The position numbers and the translations under genes were made by a program. This document shows, piece after piece, positions 26,501 to 35,404 of a DNA stretch of 64,000 nucleotides (positions within the stretch are counted from its first letter, which is position 1; every line of letters begins with the position of its first letter). Source of the DNA: Flavobacterium silvisoli (GTDB lineage: Bacteria; Bacteroidota; Bacteroidia; Flavobacteriales; Flavobacteriaceae); NCBI RefSeq assembly GCF_004329815.1, contig NZ_SJPE01000003.1:1-64000 (forward strand), in the 5' to 3' direction. Below the pieces are notes generated by a model. That model worked only from the letters and a program-made list of their open reading frames with translations, was not told where the DNA came from and ran no database searches.

Positions 26501-27376
26501 TTGAACGCTACTAACACTTTAGTAAGAGCCACTTTTAGAGGAGTTGGGCAAATTATGCTTCAGGAAAATGCCTTTTCGGGAGTATTGTTTCTTATCGGAA
26601 TTAGTTATGGTTCTATACTCATGGCAATAGGCACAATACTGGCTGCTATTATTGGAACCACAACTGCTTATTTACTGAAATACAGCACAGAAGAAATCCA
26701 AAAAGGCCTGTATGGGTTTAGCCCTGCCCTTGTTGGTGCCGCTGTTTTTCTCTTTTTAAAACCTGATTTTATAAGTTGGATTGTCCTTATACTTGGTTCT
26801 ATTGGTGCTGTCTTATTGCAACATTCTTTTATCACAAAAAAAATTGCGGCTTTTACCTTTCCTTTTGTATGGATTACTTGGGTCATTCTTTTTGGGATAA
26901 ATGTCTACGTTCCGCAACTACTGAACACTCCTACTCCTTTGGTGGTCACTCCTGCTGACGCCTGTTTTTTCCCTTTTAAGGCATTCGGACAAATTATTTT
27001 CCAATCCAGTTATTTTTCAGGGGTTGTGTTTTTCACAGGCATTGCTATCAATAAACCTATTGCTGCTGTATATGGTTTTTTAGGCGCTCTATTCAGTAGT
27101 TGTATTGCTTACTACTTGTTAGGAGATATTGAAAATATTGAAAACGGACTTTTAGGTTATAACGCTGTATTGTGTGCCATTGTCTTTACCGATACATCAT
27201 TTAAAAACCTGAAATGGATGATGATTTCAGTTTTAATAGCCTTAGCCGTTCAGTTAGTAATGATGAAATTTAACTTGATCGTACTGACATTTCCTTTTGT
27301 TTTGGCGGCAGCTGCTACACTTTTCTTAAAAAAGAGGTATCCTGTCTGGCTAAAGCAACAGGAAAAACAAGGCTAA
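26501..27376 (+). CDS. Urea transporter (UT family)-like channel
   Basis: 291 residues, start TTG at 26501. The UT family shows an internal repeat of five membrane helices, and both copies are visible: VGQIMLQENAFSGVLFLIGI with GFSPALVGAAVFLFL, and FGQIIFQSSYFSGVVFFTGI with GLLGYNAVLCAIVF. Family members allow passive urea flow, and some carry other small amides. No urease genes are in the window. It follows the DUF417 gene by 11 bases. That transcript's purpose is unclear, so the substrate remains open. Confidence 0.82.
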   Translation: MNATNTLVRATFRGVGQIMLQENAFSGVLFLIGISYGSILMAIGTILAAIIGTTTAYLLKYSTEEIQKGLYGFSPALVGAAVFLFLKPDFISWIVLILGSIGAVLLQHSFITKKIAAFTFPFVWITWVILFGINVYVPQLLNTPTPLVVTPADACFFPFKAFGQIIFQSSYFSGVVFFTGIAINKPIAAVYGFLGALFSSCIAYYLLGDIENIENGLLGYNAVLCAIVFTDTSFKNLKWMMISVLIALAVQLVMMKFNLIVLTFPFVLAAAATLFLKKRYPVWLKQQEKQG

Positions 27377-27504
27377 TATGACTCATTACAAAACCATATC
27401 CTCTTCTAAAAATGAATGACTATAAAATTAATGTTAACTACTGAATTACAATCAAATAATCAAAAAATTAATTAGTATCTTTAAGATTACTTTTCACCAT
27501 AAAA

Positions 27505-28335
27505 ATGATTCAACCTTTCCACATATTTCAGTTAACTACCGACGAAGCACAAAAAATTATTGCTGAACCTGATACGCCACACCGACACGATTTTGAAGAA
27601 CTTATCATTGGGATTGAAGGAAGCATTGAACATTTCATTGATTTTGAAAACACACAACTCGACGCTCCTTTTGTAACTTTCGTTACTCAGGGAAAAACAC
27701 ATCGTTTGATACCAAAACTGAAAGAAGACAAATGTAAATGGTGGGTATTGCGTTTCAAAAGTGAATTTATTCCGCAAACCACTTTTCAACTGTATTCCTA
27801 CTACCACAACCGCTCAAATATTATGATGCCGGAAGAAATTTGTTTTGACAGAATAGTAACTCTTTGTGAAATAATGTTTAATGAAATGCAACAGTCCATA
27901 CCCAATTTGGAGGTTATTCGTCATTTACTTGATGCCCTGATACTAATGATTGAAGGTGAGATAAAAAAAACAGAAACGGGAGAAATAGAACGACAAAAAG
28001 TGCAAAGTATTACCTTTAAAAACTTCTTGAAAATACTTGAGGAAAATTTTCACCGTCATGAAGGTGTTGAATTTTATGCCGGAAAATTATTCATGTCCAC
28101 CCGGAACCTGAATTTAATCTGCGAACGCATTTTACATCAAACCGTAACAGAAACCATTGAAACCCGAAAACTCATTGAAGCCAAAAATCTTTTAGTTAAT
28201 TCTGACAAAACTATTGCCGAGATTGGCTATGAGTTGGGTTTTAGTGAAAAAGCCTATTTTTCAAAAGTGTTTAAGAAAAAATCCGGCAAAACTCCATCTG
28301 AATTTCGAGAGGAAATGAAAAAACTCATCTCCTGA
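27505..28335 (+). CDS. AraC-family regulator with cupin N-domain
   Basis: 276 residues. The N-terminal cupin (PHRHDFEELIIGIEGSIEHF, VTQGKTHRLIPK) is followed by a C-terminal AraC double HTH (YAGKLFMSTRNLNLIC and EIGYELGFSEKAYFSKVFKKKSGKTPSEFR). It resembles the regulator at 15930 in architecture. It stands alone, 128 bases after the urea-transporter-like gene and 100 before the SnoaL-like lipoprotein, so either neighbouring unit, most likely the downstream redox cluster, could be its target. Confidence 0.87.
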   Translation: MIQPFHIFQLTTDEAQKIIAEPDTPHRHDFEELIIGIEGSIEHFIDFENTQLDAPFVTFVTQGKTHRLIPKLKEDKCKWWVLRFKSEFIPQTTFQLYSYYHNRSNIMMPEEICFDRIVTLCEIMFNEMQQSIPNLEVIRHLLDALILMIEGEIKKTETGEIERQKVQSITFKNFLKILEENFHRHEGVEFYAGKLFMSTRNLNLICERILHQTVTETIETRKLIEAKNLLVNSDKTIAEIGYELGFSEKAYFSKVFKKKSGKTPSEFREEMKKLIS

Positions 28336-28435
28336 TACTACAACACTATTTCCTAAAAATACAACCCTCACTTTTTTAAATAGACAGAAATTTGTGTTAA
28401 AATAAAACATATTTACTAATCAATTATTTGAAAAA

Positions 28436-29035
28436 ATGAAAAATATAATTATTTCAACAAAAAAAGCTTCTCTTTTTTTAATCTCAGCTATCGTGATTGC
28501 TTTTGCAGCGAGTTGTAATAAAAATGTCAGCGACTCAAACCTGCAGGCCAAAGTAGATTCACTACAAAGTGAACTCAAAAAATTTAAAGACGAGAAAGCG
28601 CTTACTGAATTGCGACTCGCAAAATTTGACACGCTTGATTTTGACTTTTACAGCAACCAAAAGTGGGACAAGTTTACACACAACCATGCCAACAACATTA
28701 AAGTAGTATATCCTGATGGCAGTATTACAACCGGTTTATATCCGCAGCATATTGACCAGCTTACCCCAATGTTTAAATTTGCACCTGACACCAAAATTAA
28801 ATTACATCCTGTAAAATTTGGTAGCGGCGACTGGACCTGTGTCATTGGTGAAATGGAAGGAACATTTTCTAAACCTATGCCCATAGGAAACGGGAAAACA
28901 ATTCCGCCGACCGGAAAACACTTCAAACTTTCAATGGCAACTATCGGACATTGGGGACCTGATGCAAAAATGACCGAAGAGTATTTATTCTGGGATAACC
29001 AAGCCTTCATGAAACAAATTGGTTTAGCTCAATAA
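28436..29035 (+). CDS. Lipoprotein with coiled coil and SnoaL/NTF2-like domain
   Basis: 199 residues. Lipobox FAASC places Cys about residue 27. A short coiled coil follows (NLQAKVDSLQSELKKFKDEKAL), then a SnoaL-like ester cyclase/NTF2-like domain (DTLDFDFYSNQKWDKFTHNH, VIGEMEGTFSKPMPIGNGK and HWGPDAKMTEEYLFWDNQAF). Such domains bind small hydrophobic molecules and sometimes isomerise or cyclise them. Here it is tethered in the periplasm or on the surface. First of a run of rightward genes linked to redox or aromatic chemistry. Confidence 0.75.
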   Translation: MKNIIISTKKASLFLISAIVIAFAASCNKNVSDSNLQAKVDSLQSELKKFKDEKALTELRLAKFDTLDFDFYSNQKWDKFTHNHANNIKVVYPDGSITTGLYPQHIDQLTPMFKFAPDTKIKLHPVKFGSGDWTCVIGEMEGTFSKPMPIGNGKTIPPTGKHFKLSMATIGHWGPDAKMTEEYLFWDNQAFMKQIGLAQ

Positions 29036-29179
29036 CACTTATTTAAGCCCACGAGTGAGGATTAACACAATAAAAGCAGAGCTCTCAGGTTCTTGCTCCA
29101 CGGCTTCACTCAGAAGGAATCCATTAGATACCATATCGAAATCCGAAAAATTCAACAATAATTTTAATCTTTATTAAAA

Positions 29180-29758
29180 ATGAAAAAGGCGCTATTTTTA
29201 TTAACCATATTTGTTTTCGTCGCTTTTGCAAGTGCCCAAACAACCAACTGGAAAAATGATCCGTGGCACTCCAAATTAACTTTTACCGTTACACATCAAG
29301 GTTTCTCCTCAATTTTTGGTCTTTTCCAAAAATTTGACATTAGTATTACAACTTCAAAATCAGATTTCAGCGATGCTGTTTTTTCAGTTTCGACCGATGT
29401 TTCTTCAATAAATACCGAAGTAAAAATGAGGGACGATGATTTAAGAAGTCCAAACTTTTTTGATGTTGCCAAATATCCAACCATGACCTTTAAATCAACA
29501 TCGATTGTCAATACTACAGGAATGAAGGACAGATTCAAAATTACAGGTAATCTGACAACTCATGGTGTTACTAAATTAGTCACTCTGGATTTGTGGTACC
29601 GCGGAACACATGAAGATATAATCTCTAAAAAAACCAAAGCCGGTTTCCAAATCACCGGAATCATAAACCGTAGTGACTTTAATGTAGGACCAACCGATCC
29701 GTTTGACATCAGCAATGATGTTATGATTAAAGCCGATGCCGAGTTTATTAAACAATAA
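29180..29758 (+). CDS. YceI-family periplasmic lipid-binding protein
   Basis: 192 residues. Signal peptide (FLLTIFVFVAFASAQ) followed by a single YceI lipocalin-like barrel: NDPWHSKLTFTVTHQGFSSI, DVSSINTEVKMRDDDLRSPN, FDVAKYPTMTFKS and GITGIINRSDFNVG-like C-terminal strands. The family binds polyisoprenoids such as ubiquinone-like lipids in the periplasm. Next to a flavin oxidoreductase, pirin and OsmC, a part in quinone handling is plausible but unproven. Confidence 0.9.
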   Translation: MKKALFLLTIFVFVAFASAQTTNWKNDPWHSKLTFTVTHQGFSSIFGLFQKFDISITTSKSDFSDAVFSVSTDVSSINTEVKMRDDDLRSPNFFDVAKYPTMTFKSTSIVNTTGMKDRFKITGNLTTHGVTKLVTLDLWYRGTHEDIISKKTKAGFQITGIINRSDFNVGPTDPFDISNDVMIKADAEFIKQ

Positions 29759-29797
29759 AAACGTATATTGTATTCGTAATTCATAACTAAAAATTGC

Positions 29798-30823
29798 ATG
29801 GAATTTGGTTTAATGACCTTTGCTGATATGCACCCCGAGCCTCCTAACGGGAAGCATGCGCATCAACGGATAAAAGATTTATTGGAAGAAATTCAATTGG
29901 CGGATCAGTTGGGTATTGATGTGTTTGGTGTAGGCGAACACCATCGCCCGGACTATGCGGTATCTTCGCCCGCGACAATTCTGGCCGCCGCCGCCGTATT
30001 AACCAAAAATATAAAATTAACAAGTACGGTGACTGTTCTGAGTTCTGATGACCCTGTGCGGGTTTTTCAGGAATTTGCCACTGTCGACCTTCTATCGGGT
30101 GGTCGTGCCGAAATCATGGCCGGTCGTGGTTCCTTCATAGAATCATTCCCTTTGTTTGGTTATAATCTACAGGACTACGACGCCCTATTTACCGAAAAAC
30201 TGGAGCTGCTGTTAAAAATTAATAAGTCTGAAATTGTTTCCTGGAAAGGAACGCACCGACCTTCATTCGAAAATTTAGGAGTTTATCCAAGACCTTACCA
30301 AGAGGAAATTCCGGTTTGGCTTGCCGCGGGAGGAACACCGGCTTCGGCAGTGAGAGCCGCTTCTCTCAATTTACCTTTGATGCTAGCCATCATTGGTGGC
30401 ATGCCCGAACAGTTTGTTCCGTTTATTGATCTTTATAAAGAAACTGCAAAAAAAGCGGGGAAAGACATGTCACAGCTCCAAATTGGCATTAACAACCACG
30501 TTTACATTGGTGAAGATTCACAAAAAGCGGCAGATGAATTTTTTCCCTACTATGCAACCATGATGGATCGCGTGGGACGTGACAGAGGCTGGATGCCCAT
30601 CACGCGCCAGCAATACGAATATGCCCGTTCACCCAAATCCGCTTTGATGGTCGGCAGTGTCCAACAGGTAGTAGATAAGATTTTATACGAACATGAATTG
30701 TTTGGAAACAGTCGGTTCATGGCCCAAGCTAGTGTTGGTAATGTACCCCACAGACTGGTTATGAAATCTATAGAACTTTTTGGGACCAAAGTTGTACCGG
30801 AAATAAAAAAATCATTACGTTAA
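29798..30823 (+). CDS. LLM-class (luciferase-like) flavin oxidoreductase
   Basis: 341 residues, TIM-barrel bacterial-luciferase family, single-component form. Typical segments are [50 protein letters not shown] and [20 protein letters not shown]. It uses FMN or F420-like flavin to oxidise or reduce a small organic substrate; the specific substrate is not evident. The start lies 39 bases after yceI and the stop 18 bases before the pirin gene, consistent with one operon. Confidence 0.9.
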   Translation: MEFGLMTFADMHPEPPNGKHAHQRIKDLLEEIQLADQLGIDVFGVGEHHRPDYAVSSPATILAAAAVLTKNIKLTSTVTVLSSDDPVRVFQEFATVDLLSGGRAEIMAGRGSFIESFPLFGYNLQDYDALFTEKLELLLKINKSEIVSWKGTHRPSFENLGVYPRPYQEEIPVWLAAGGTPASAVRAASLNLPLMLAIIGGMPEQFVPFIDLYKETAKKAGKDMSQLQIGINNHVYIGEDSQKAADEFFPYYATMMDRVGRDRGWMPITRQQYEYARSPKSALMVGSVQQVVDKILYEHELFGNSRFMAQASVGNVPHRLVMKSIELFGTKVVPEIKKSLR

Positions 30824-30841
30824 TTATTTATAATTAAGAGG

Positions 30842-31726
30842 ATGTCAAACATTAATCTCATTATTGAAGAAAGAGCTGCCAGCATTGGTAAATTTATGGT
30901 GGGGCGTTTACTGCCTTTTCGGCAAAAGAGAATGGTGGGTCCATTTATTTATATTGACCACATGGGTCCGGTCAAACTCAACGAAAGGGAAAATTTCGAT
31001 GTCTTGCCACATCCACACATTGGCCTGTCAACACTTACCTTTTTATTTGAAGGCAGCATTATGCATCGGGATACATTGGGCAATGCAGTAGAAATTAAAC
31101 CCGGTGCTGTCAACTGGATGACTGCAGGAAAAGGGATTGTTCATTCCGAAAGAACACCCGAATACCTTCGCCATTCGGATAAAACAATGCATGGCCTTCA
31201 AATATGGGTAGCATTGCCTAAAGAGCTCGAACAAATGAACCCTGAGTTTTACCATATTGATGCCAATCAAATTCCTGAATGGAAAGAAGGACCGTTACAA
31301 TTTAAGTTGATAGCCGGTAGCGCCTTCGGGCGTAAATCGGCAGTTCCTGTGCACAGCAAACTCTTTATGATAGAAATTAAAAATTCCTCAAGGCAATCGG
31401 TCAATATTGGCCATGAATTGTATGGTGAAGCCGGGTTATACATTTTAGAAGGCAGTATCGAAAGTGATGGTAACAGATATGAACCCAAACAACTGCTGGT
31501 AGCCAAAGAAAGCACTTTGTGTGAATTTATCATCGAAGCCAACAGTACCATCTACATTTTCGGAGGCGAGCCTTTTGCTGAAGAACGCTTTATCGACTGG
31601 AACTTTGTCGCTTCTGACATCACGCTTATCGAAAAAGCAAAACAAAAATGGATGGCTCAGGAATTTGATAAAATCAAAGGAGATGAAATTGAATTTGTAC
31701 CGTATCCCAACTTAAATAAAAAGTAA
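30842..31726 (+). CDS. Pirin-family cupin protein
   Basis: 294 residues, two cupin domains. The N-terminal one has the metal triad in the pirin pattern: HPHIGLSTLTFLFEGSIMHRD followed by AGKGIVHSERTP (His, His, His, Glu). Members act as quercetin dioxygenases or redox-sensitive iron cofactors. Genes for pirin, luciferase-like oxidoreductase and OsmC often occur together in stress clusters. The OsmC frame begins 5 bases after its stop. Confidence 0.9.
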   Translation: MSNINLIIEERAASIGKFMVGRLLPFRQKRMVGPFIYIDHMGPVKLNERENFDVLPHPHIGLSTLTFLFEGSIMHRDTLGNAVEIKPGAVNWMTAGKGIVHSERTPEYLRHSDKTMHGLQIWVALPKELEQMNPEFYHIDANQIPEWKEGPLQFKLIAGSAFGRKSAVPVHSKLFMIEIKNSSRQSVNIGHELYGEAGLYILEGSIESDGNRYEPKQLLVAKESTLCEFIIEANSTIYIFGGEPFAEERFIDWNFVASDITLIEKAKQKWMAQEFDKIKGDEIEFVPYPNLNKK

Positions 31727-31731
31727 AAATC

Positions 31732-32120
31732 ATGGCAAAAGTTATAGCTAATAATGGCAATGAAAACTATTTGATTGAAATTCAATCTCCAACAGGAAAA
31801 ATAGTAGTAGCAGACGAACCAATTGAAAAGGAGGCAAAGACAAGGGTTTTTCTCCCAAAGAATTGTTGGTCTCCGCTTTGGCTGCCTGTACCAGCGCTAC
31901 CGTCCGAATGTATTGTGCTCATAAAGAATGGGAACTCACGAATGTACATATCGAAATCGAATTGATTGAAGAAGAAGGTAAAACCATTTTCAACCGAAAA
32001 CTTCAATTCGAAGGCAACCTTGATGATAAGCAAAAAGACCGATTACTAAGTGTAGCCAATGCTTGCCCGGTGCACAAAATATTGACTCATAACATTGTAG
32101 TAGAGACGGCCTTACTCTAA
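31732..32120 (+). pseudogene. OsmC-family peroxide reductase, single-base frameshift
   Basis: Two overlapping frames make up one OsmC protein of about 129 residues. The 5' frame (31732 to about 31830) gives MAKVIANNGNENYLIEIQ... DEPIEK and then turns to nonsense ending at 31965. The 3' frame gives GFSPKELLVSALAACTSATV with the first redox Cys, then VANACPVHKIL with the second. Adding one G in the GG run at 31830-31831 joins them as K-G-G-K-D-K-G-F-S-P-K-E-L-L, the usual OsmC signature. It is either a real inactivation or a sequencing error. OsmC enzymes reduce organic hydroperoxides. Confidence 0.88.
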
Positions 32121-33185
32121 TTATTTGATCATTATTTTTAATTTTCTAAGTTGCAGGGTGATGTAGAAATGGATTTTTTCATTAAACAAAACCCAGCCTC
32201 CTACAATTCCTATAAGGCTTCCAATGATGATATCAATTAGCCTGGCGATGAAAACTTCATTGGTATTCTGTGAAAGTTCTCCCCCTGATTCGGACAAAAA
32301 AATGGTAAGAATGGTAATGAATATGACCGCTATTCCATAATTTCGTACCACTAAAAACTCCACAATTATTTGCAATACTGTAATGCTGATTACCATACTT
32401 AATGGCGTTGGGTTGGCCGAAGCAATTAACCAAGTAATGCCCAATCCTATCAAGGTTCCGATAATGCGCTGTGTGCCTCTCTGCCAAATATGTTTCCGGC
32501 TGGCTCCTTGCATTACAGCTAGACAGGAAATAGGAATCCAGTAGGGTTTTTCAATCTTCAAAGCAAAGGCAACAGCCAAAGAAAGCATCATCACCAATCC
32601 GAAAATCAAAGACTCTACAATATTGGTATAACCAGTTTTTGGTTGTGGGAGACTTTCTTTTTCATGCGTTTTTTTAAGCGTTATCAAACTATAGAGTAAT
32701 CCAATACCACAAGTTAAAATTGTCCCGATAGCCAAATATCCAATTTTTTCGGGTATATTTTCTAGTTCAAATGGTGTACAAATGGCAGCTGAAGCCAGCA
32801 TTAAAAAAAAGAAATTTCCGGGTGGCTTGGTAAGATTGAGTTTGTGTAACGAATAATGCACTCCAAAAGATAAAAATCCCAATGCCATCGGTGCAATAAC
32901 AGGATTAAACGAAAAAAACAATCCGATGGTATAAGATACCATAAGTCCAAAACAGCAGGTCATTAAAATAATCATGCGCTCTGCCAACACACTCGATTGG
33001 ATATACAAAATAGATAATCCGGCCAATGACATTAATTTTCCTGCCTGAAGATTGTCTATATACCATCCAAAAATCAAAGGAATCCCCACAGTAAGTCCTG
33101 CTACTATAGGTAAATGCCATTGTCTGTTGGTTTCTTTAATCTCAAAAAAGGATTGTATTACTTCTGTTGAGTGTTTTTTCTTCAT
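32121..33185 (-). CDS. FUSC-family membrane protein (aromatic acid exporter-like)
   Basis: 354 residues with about ten membrane helices in two groups of five. The second carries the FUSC motif SLAVAFALKIEKPYWIPISC and GTQRIIGTLIGLGITWL, which is the core of ArAE/YccS-like exporters. It is larger than the FUSC protein at 21465 but still lacks the big cytosolic domain. It abuts the OsmC frame with no gap. It may export aromatic or phenolic acids, which would match the extradiol dioxygenase homologue further upstream on the same strand. Confidence 0.8.
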   Translation of the reverse strand: MKKKHSTEVIQSFFEIKETNRQWHLPIVAGLTVGIPLIFGWYIDNLQAGKLMSLAGLSILYIQSSVLAERMIILMTCCFGLMVSYTIGLFFSFNPVIAPMALGFLSFGVHYSLHKLNLTKPPGNFFFLMLASAAICTPFELENIPEKIGYLAIGTILTCGIGLLYSLITLKKTHEKESLPQPKTGYTNIVESLIFGLVMMLSLAVAFALKIEKPYWIPISCLAVMQGASRKHIWQRGTQRIIGTLIGLGITWLIASANPTPLSMVISITVLQIIVEFLVVRNYGIAVIFITILTIFLSESGGELSQNTNEVFIARLIDIIIGSLIGIVGGWVLFNEKIHFYITLQLRKLKIMIK

Positions 33186-33199
33186 ATGTTTTAAAACAT
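33186..33199. promoter_or_regulatory. Perfect 14-bp palindrome at the FUSC gene start
   Basis: ATGTTTTAAAACAT directly precedes the start codon at 33185 and covers the ribosome-binding region. It could be an operator or a small translational hairpin. No partner protein can be named. Confidence 0.35.
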
Positions 33200-33265
33200 T
33201 GCTTAGTAAATGTAAGAACTACTTTTACATCAATCGCCAGAATAACCAATTTTAATTTGAAACCA

Positions 33266-33997
33266 CTATTTTTTTAACCACTTTGCAAGATCTTCAATCA
33301 TTTTGGCATTAATAGTGTGTACTTCATTGTAGGAGTGAAAATCAGGATGTATTTTTTTACTGTTTAAATAAGCCACAGCCTCTTCTGCATAAGAATATTG
33401 CAACACCGGATCCTGTTTACCGTGCGAGATAAAAATCCGCAATGGTTGCAAACGTTTTTCCTCTACCACTTTCGGACGAACCTCCTTTAGTAAACGACCA
33501 CTCATAACGGCAATACCTTTTACTTTTTCCGGAGCAGTTAAAGCAACACTGTAGCTCATAATTCCGCCTTGGCTAAAGCCTACTAAATAAACTTGCTTAG
33601 GGTCGAATTTTTCTACAATACTGATGTCCTCTATAAATTTAATTATTTCTTTACGGGCATTTTCAGCTTGTTCTGCATTGATTACCGGCCCATTTGAACC
33701 AAATTGTACCTGAAACCAAGCATAACTACCTTCACCCAATTTTAATGGTCCTCTTGCCGAAATCACTTTGAAATTATCCGGAAATTTATCTGCTAATGAA
33801 AACATATTTGCCTCATTACTTCCAACGCCATGCAATAAGATTACTAAAGGTGTTTTCTCGGTTTGTACTTTTGGCTGCCTTACTAAATAATGAAGTGTTG
33901 GCTGATTTTTCGAATCTGTCATGGTAAAACTTAAACTGATTGTGATAAATAGTGCTATTCCAATTAACCAAATGGCTCTTTTTTGCATGTGGGTCAT
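33266..33997 (-). CDS. Exported alpha/beta hydrolase (carboxylesterase/phospholipase type)
   Basis: 243 residues from the ATG at 33997; a TTG five codons earlier is possible but would overlap the upstream gene. The N-terminus QKRAIWLIGIALFITISLSF is an anchor or signal peptide. The hydrolase body belongs to the Abhydrolase_2 group: VILLHGVGSNEANMF, nucleophile Ser in YLVGFSQGGIMS, Asp in SHGKQDPVL and His in NEVHTINA. Relatives cleave short esters; dienelactone hydrolase-like activity has been proposed for some. It is paired with the next gene upstream, which also has an export signal. Confidence 0.82.
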   Translation of the reverse strand: MTHMQKRAIWLIGIALFITISLSFTMTDSKNQPTLHYLVRQPKVQTEKTPLVILLHGVGSNEANMFSLADKFPDNFKVISARGPLKLGEGSYAWFQVQFGSNGPVINAEQAENARKEIIKFIEDISIVEKFDPKQVYLVGFSQGGIMSYSVALTAPEKVKGIAVMSGRLLKEVRPKVVEEKRLQPLRIFISHGKQDPVLQYSYAEEAVAYLNSKKIHPDFHSYNEVHTINAKMIEDLAKWLKK

Positions 33998-33998
33998 G

Positions 33999-34889
33999 TT
34001 AGATTTTATCAATTTTAACCGACATCATATTGAGTGAGCCCGCAATCAGCGCGTCATTGAAAATACTGGTTTGTTCATCTTTCTCCTGAAGTGCCAAGGC
34101 ATAAAGTAACGGAATATAGTGTTCCGGTGTTGGAATTGCCAATTGAAATTCTTTCCCTTGTTTATCAAAATCAATTAATGATTGATGGTCACCTTCCAAT
34201 ATCATTTTTTTCATTTTCTCATTCGCTGTAACCGCCCAATCAAAAGCGTATCCTAACGTTTTCATATTTTCCCAAGAAGCAAGTCGTAAATTATGCACCG
34301 AGTTACCACTGCCTACAATCAATACTCCTTTATTTCTTAATGCTGAAAGCTCTTTCCCTAAAGCATAGTGATAGGAAGCCGGCTTTGAATAATCAATACT
34401 CATTTGTATAACGGGCACATCAGCTTCCGGATAAAGATGCTTGATAACACTCCAACTGCCATGGTCCAGTCCCCAATCATGGTTAAGTTCCACCGTGGTT
34501 GACTTCACTAAAGATTTCGTTTCGATAGCTAATTCAGGACTTCCCGGAGCAGGATATTGAACATCGAACAAGGCTTTAGGAAATCCTCCAAAATCATGTA
34601 TTGTTTTTGGATGTTCCATAGCAGTTACAAATGTCCCCTTGGTTTCCCAGTGAGCAGAAATACATAGTATCGCTTTCGGTTTAATAAATTCTTTACTAAC
34701 AGTATTAAAACCTTGGGTAAACATATTATTTTCAATGGCATTCATGGGATTTCCATGCCCTAAAAAAAGAACCGGCATCTTTTCTGTTGCAGGAAGAGTG
34801 TCTGTCAATTGTTTGAGCGAACTAAGTTTAAGTGCTGCTGCGCTGAGAGGTGCTAGTGCCATAATTTTTAAAAAATCTTTTCGTTCCAT
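33999..34889 (-). CDS. ygiD: DOPA 4,5-dioxygenase/LigB-type extradiol dioxygenase with export signal
   Basis: 296 residues. The class III extradiol fold is shown by VLFLGHGNPM, CISAHWETKG, LNHDWGLDHGSWS (metal and acid-base His) and IPTPEHYIPLLYAL, matching the YgiD/DODA group that ring-opens DOPA-like catechols. Unlike cytoplasmic YgiD, about 25 extra residues precede the fold (MERKDFLKIMALAPLSAAAL), resembling a Tat-type leader without the twin Arg. The stop adjoins the exported hydrolase gene. Together they might attack extracellular or periplasmic catechols; location and substrate are inference. Confidence 0.85.
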   Translation of the reverse strand: MERKDFLKIMALAPLSAAALKLSSLKQLTDTLPATEKMPVLFLGHGNPMNAIENNMFTQGFNTVSKEFIKPKAILCISAHWETKGTFVTAMEHPKTIHDFGGFPKALFDVQYPAPGSPELAIETKSLVKSTTVELNHDWGLDHGSWSVIKHLYPEADVPVIQMSIDYSKPASYHYALGKELSALRNKGVLIVGSGNSVHNLRLASWENMKTLGYAFDWAVTANEKMKKMILEGDHQSLIDFDKQGKEFQLAIPTPEHYIPLLYALALQEKDEQTSIFNDALIAGSLNMMSVKIDKI

Positions 34890-35216
34890 TTAATATCTAA
34901 TAAATCAAATGCAAAGTTCGGGTCTTACAGCTTAGTCTGGGTAGCTATATTTGGAAGAAACGTAGTGTTTTTAGGAAATTGGAATTCAAAAAACAGTAAT
35001 CAGTGTAATTGAAAAATTACTATAACAAAAGCTAAAAAACACCTAAACAAAAGAAGCCATTGATTTCAGCAAATTGATTTGGTAAGCATCAAAAGGTTAA
35101 AAGCTTTGACATCCCGGCAAAAAAGCTTTTTCCTGAATAATACGTGATGATTTTTACAGTCCGGATGTAAAAAAAAAACTAATTTTTAAGTTGTTCAAAT
35201 ACCTCATATTTAAGAC

Positions 35217-35240
35217 GGTTGTATCCTGCTCTCCCTACAA
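35217..35240 (+). repeat. Degenerate copy of tRNA-Tyr 3' end (candidate attR)
   Basis: ggttgtatcctgctctccct (35217-35236), continued by acaa, aligns with 15214-15238 with one gap and two substitutions, in the same orientation about 20 kb away. No 5' half of a tRNA is present. It could mark the far boundary of an element inserted at tRNA-Tyr. No integrase gene occurs between the copies. Confidence 0.5.
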
Positions 35241-35375
35241 AACAAAGAATATTGAAAACCTCCAAATTAGTCATTCAATTGCAGACAAAAGCGTGAATTC
35301 TGAGTCCATTTCTTTCCGAATAAAAATCAGCAGCACACTTATTTACTTGTCCTTTTATGACGTTTTGTTGTCACT

Positions 35376-35404
35376 TTTGTGGTGTAGATACCAACCTAAC
35401 TTTG
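35376..35404 (+). promoter_or_regulatory. Promoter TTTG-N17-TAACTTTG
   Basis: TTTG at 35376-35379 and TAACTTTG at 35397-35404 fit the Bacteroidota consensus, 50 bases before the ATG at 35455. Confidence 0.7.

Noticed and set aside
35154..35163. ttacagtccg, the reverse complement of the tRNA-Tyr anticodon arm
   Set aside because: Only 10 bases and on the opposite strand; not enough to claim an inverted tRNA fragment.
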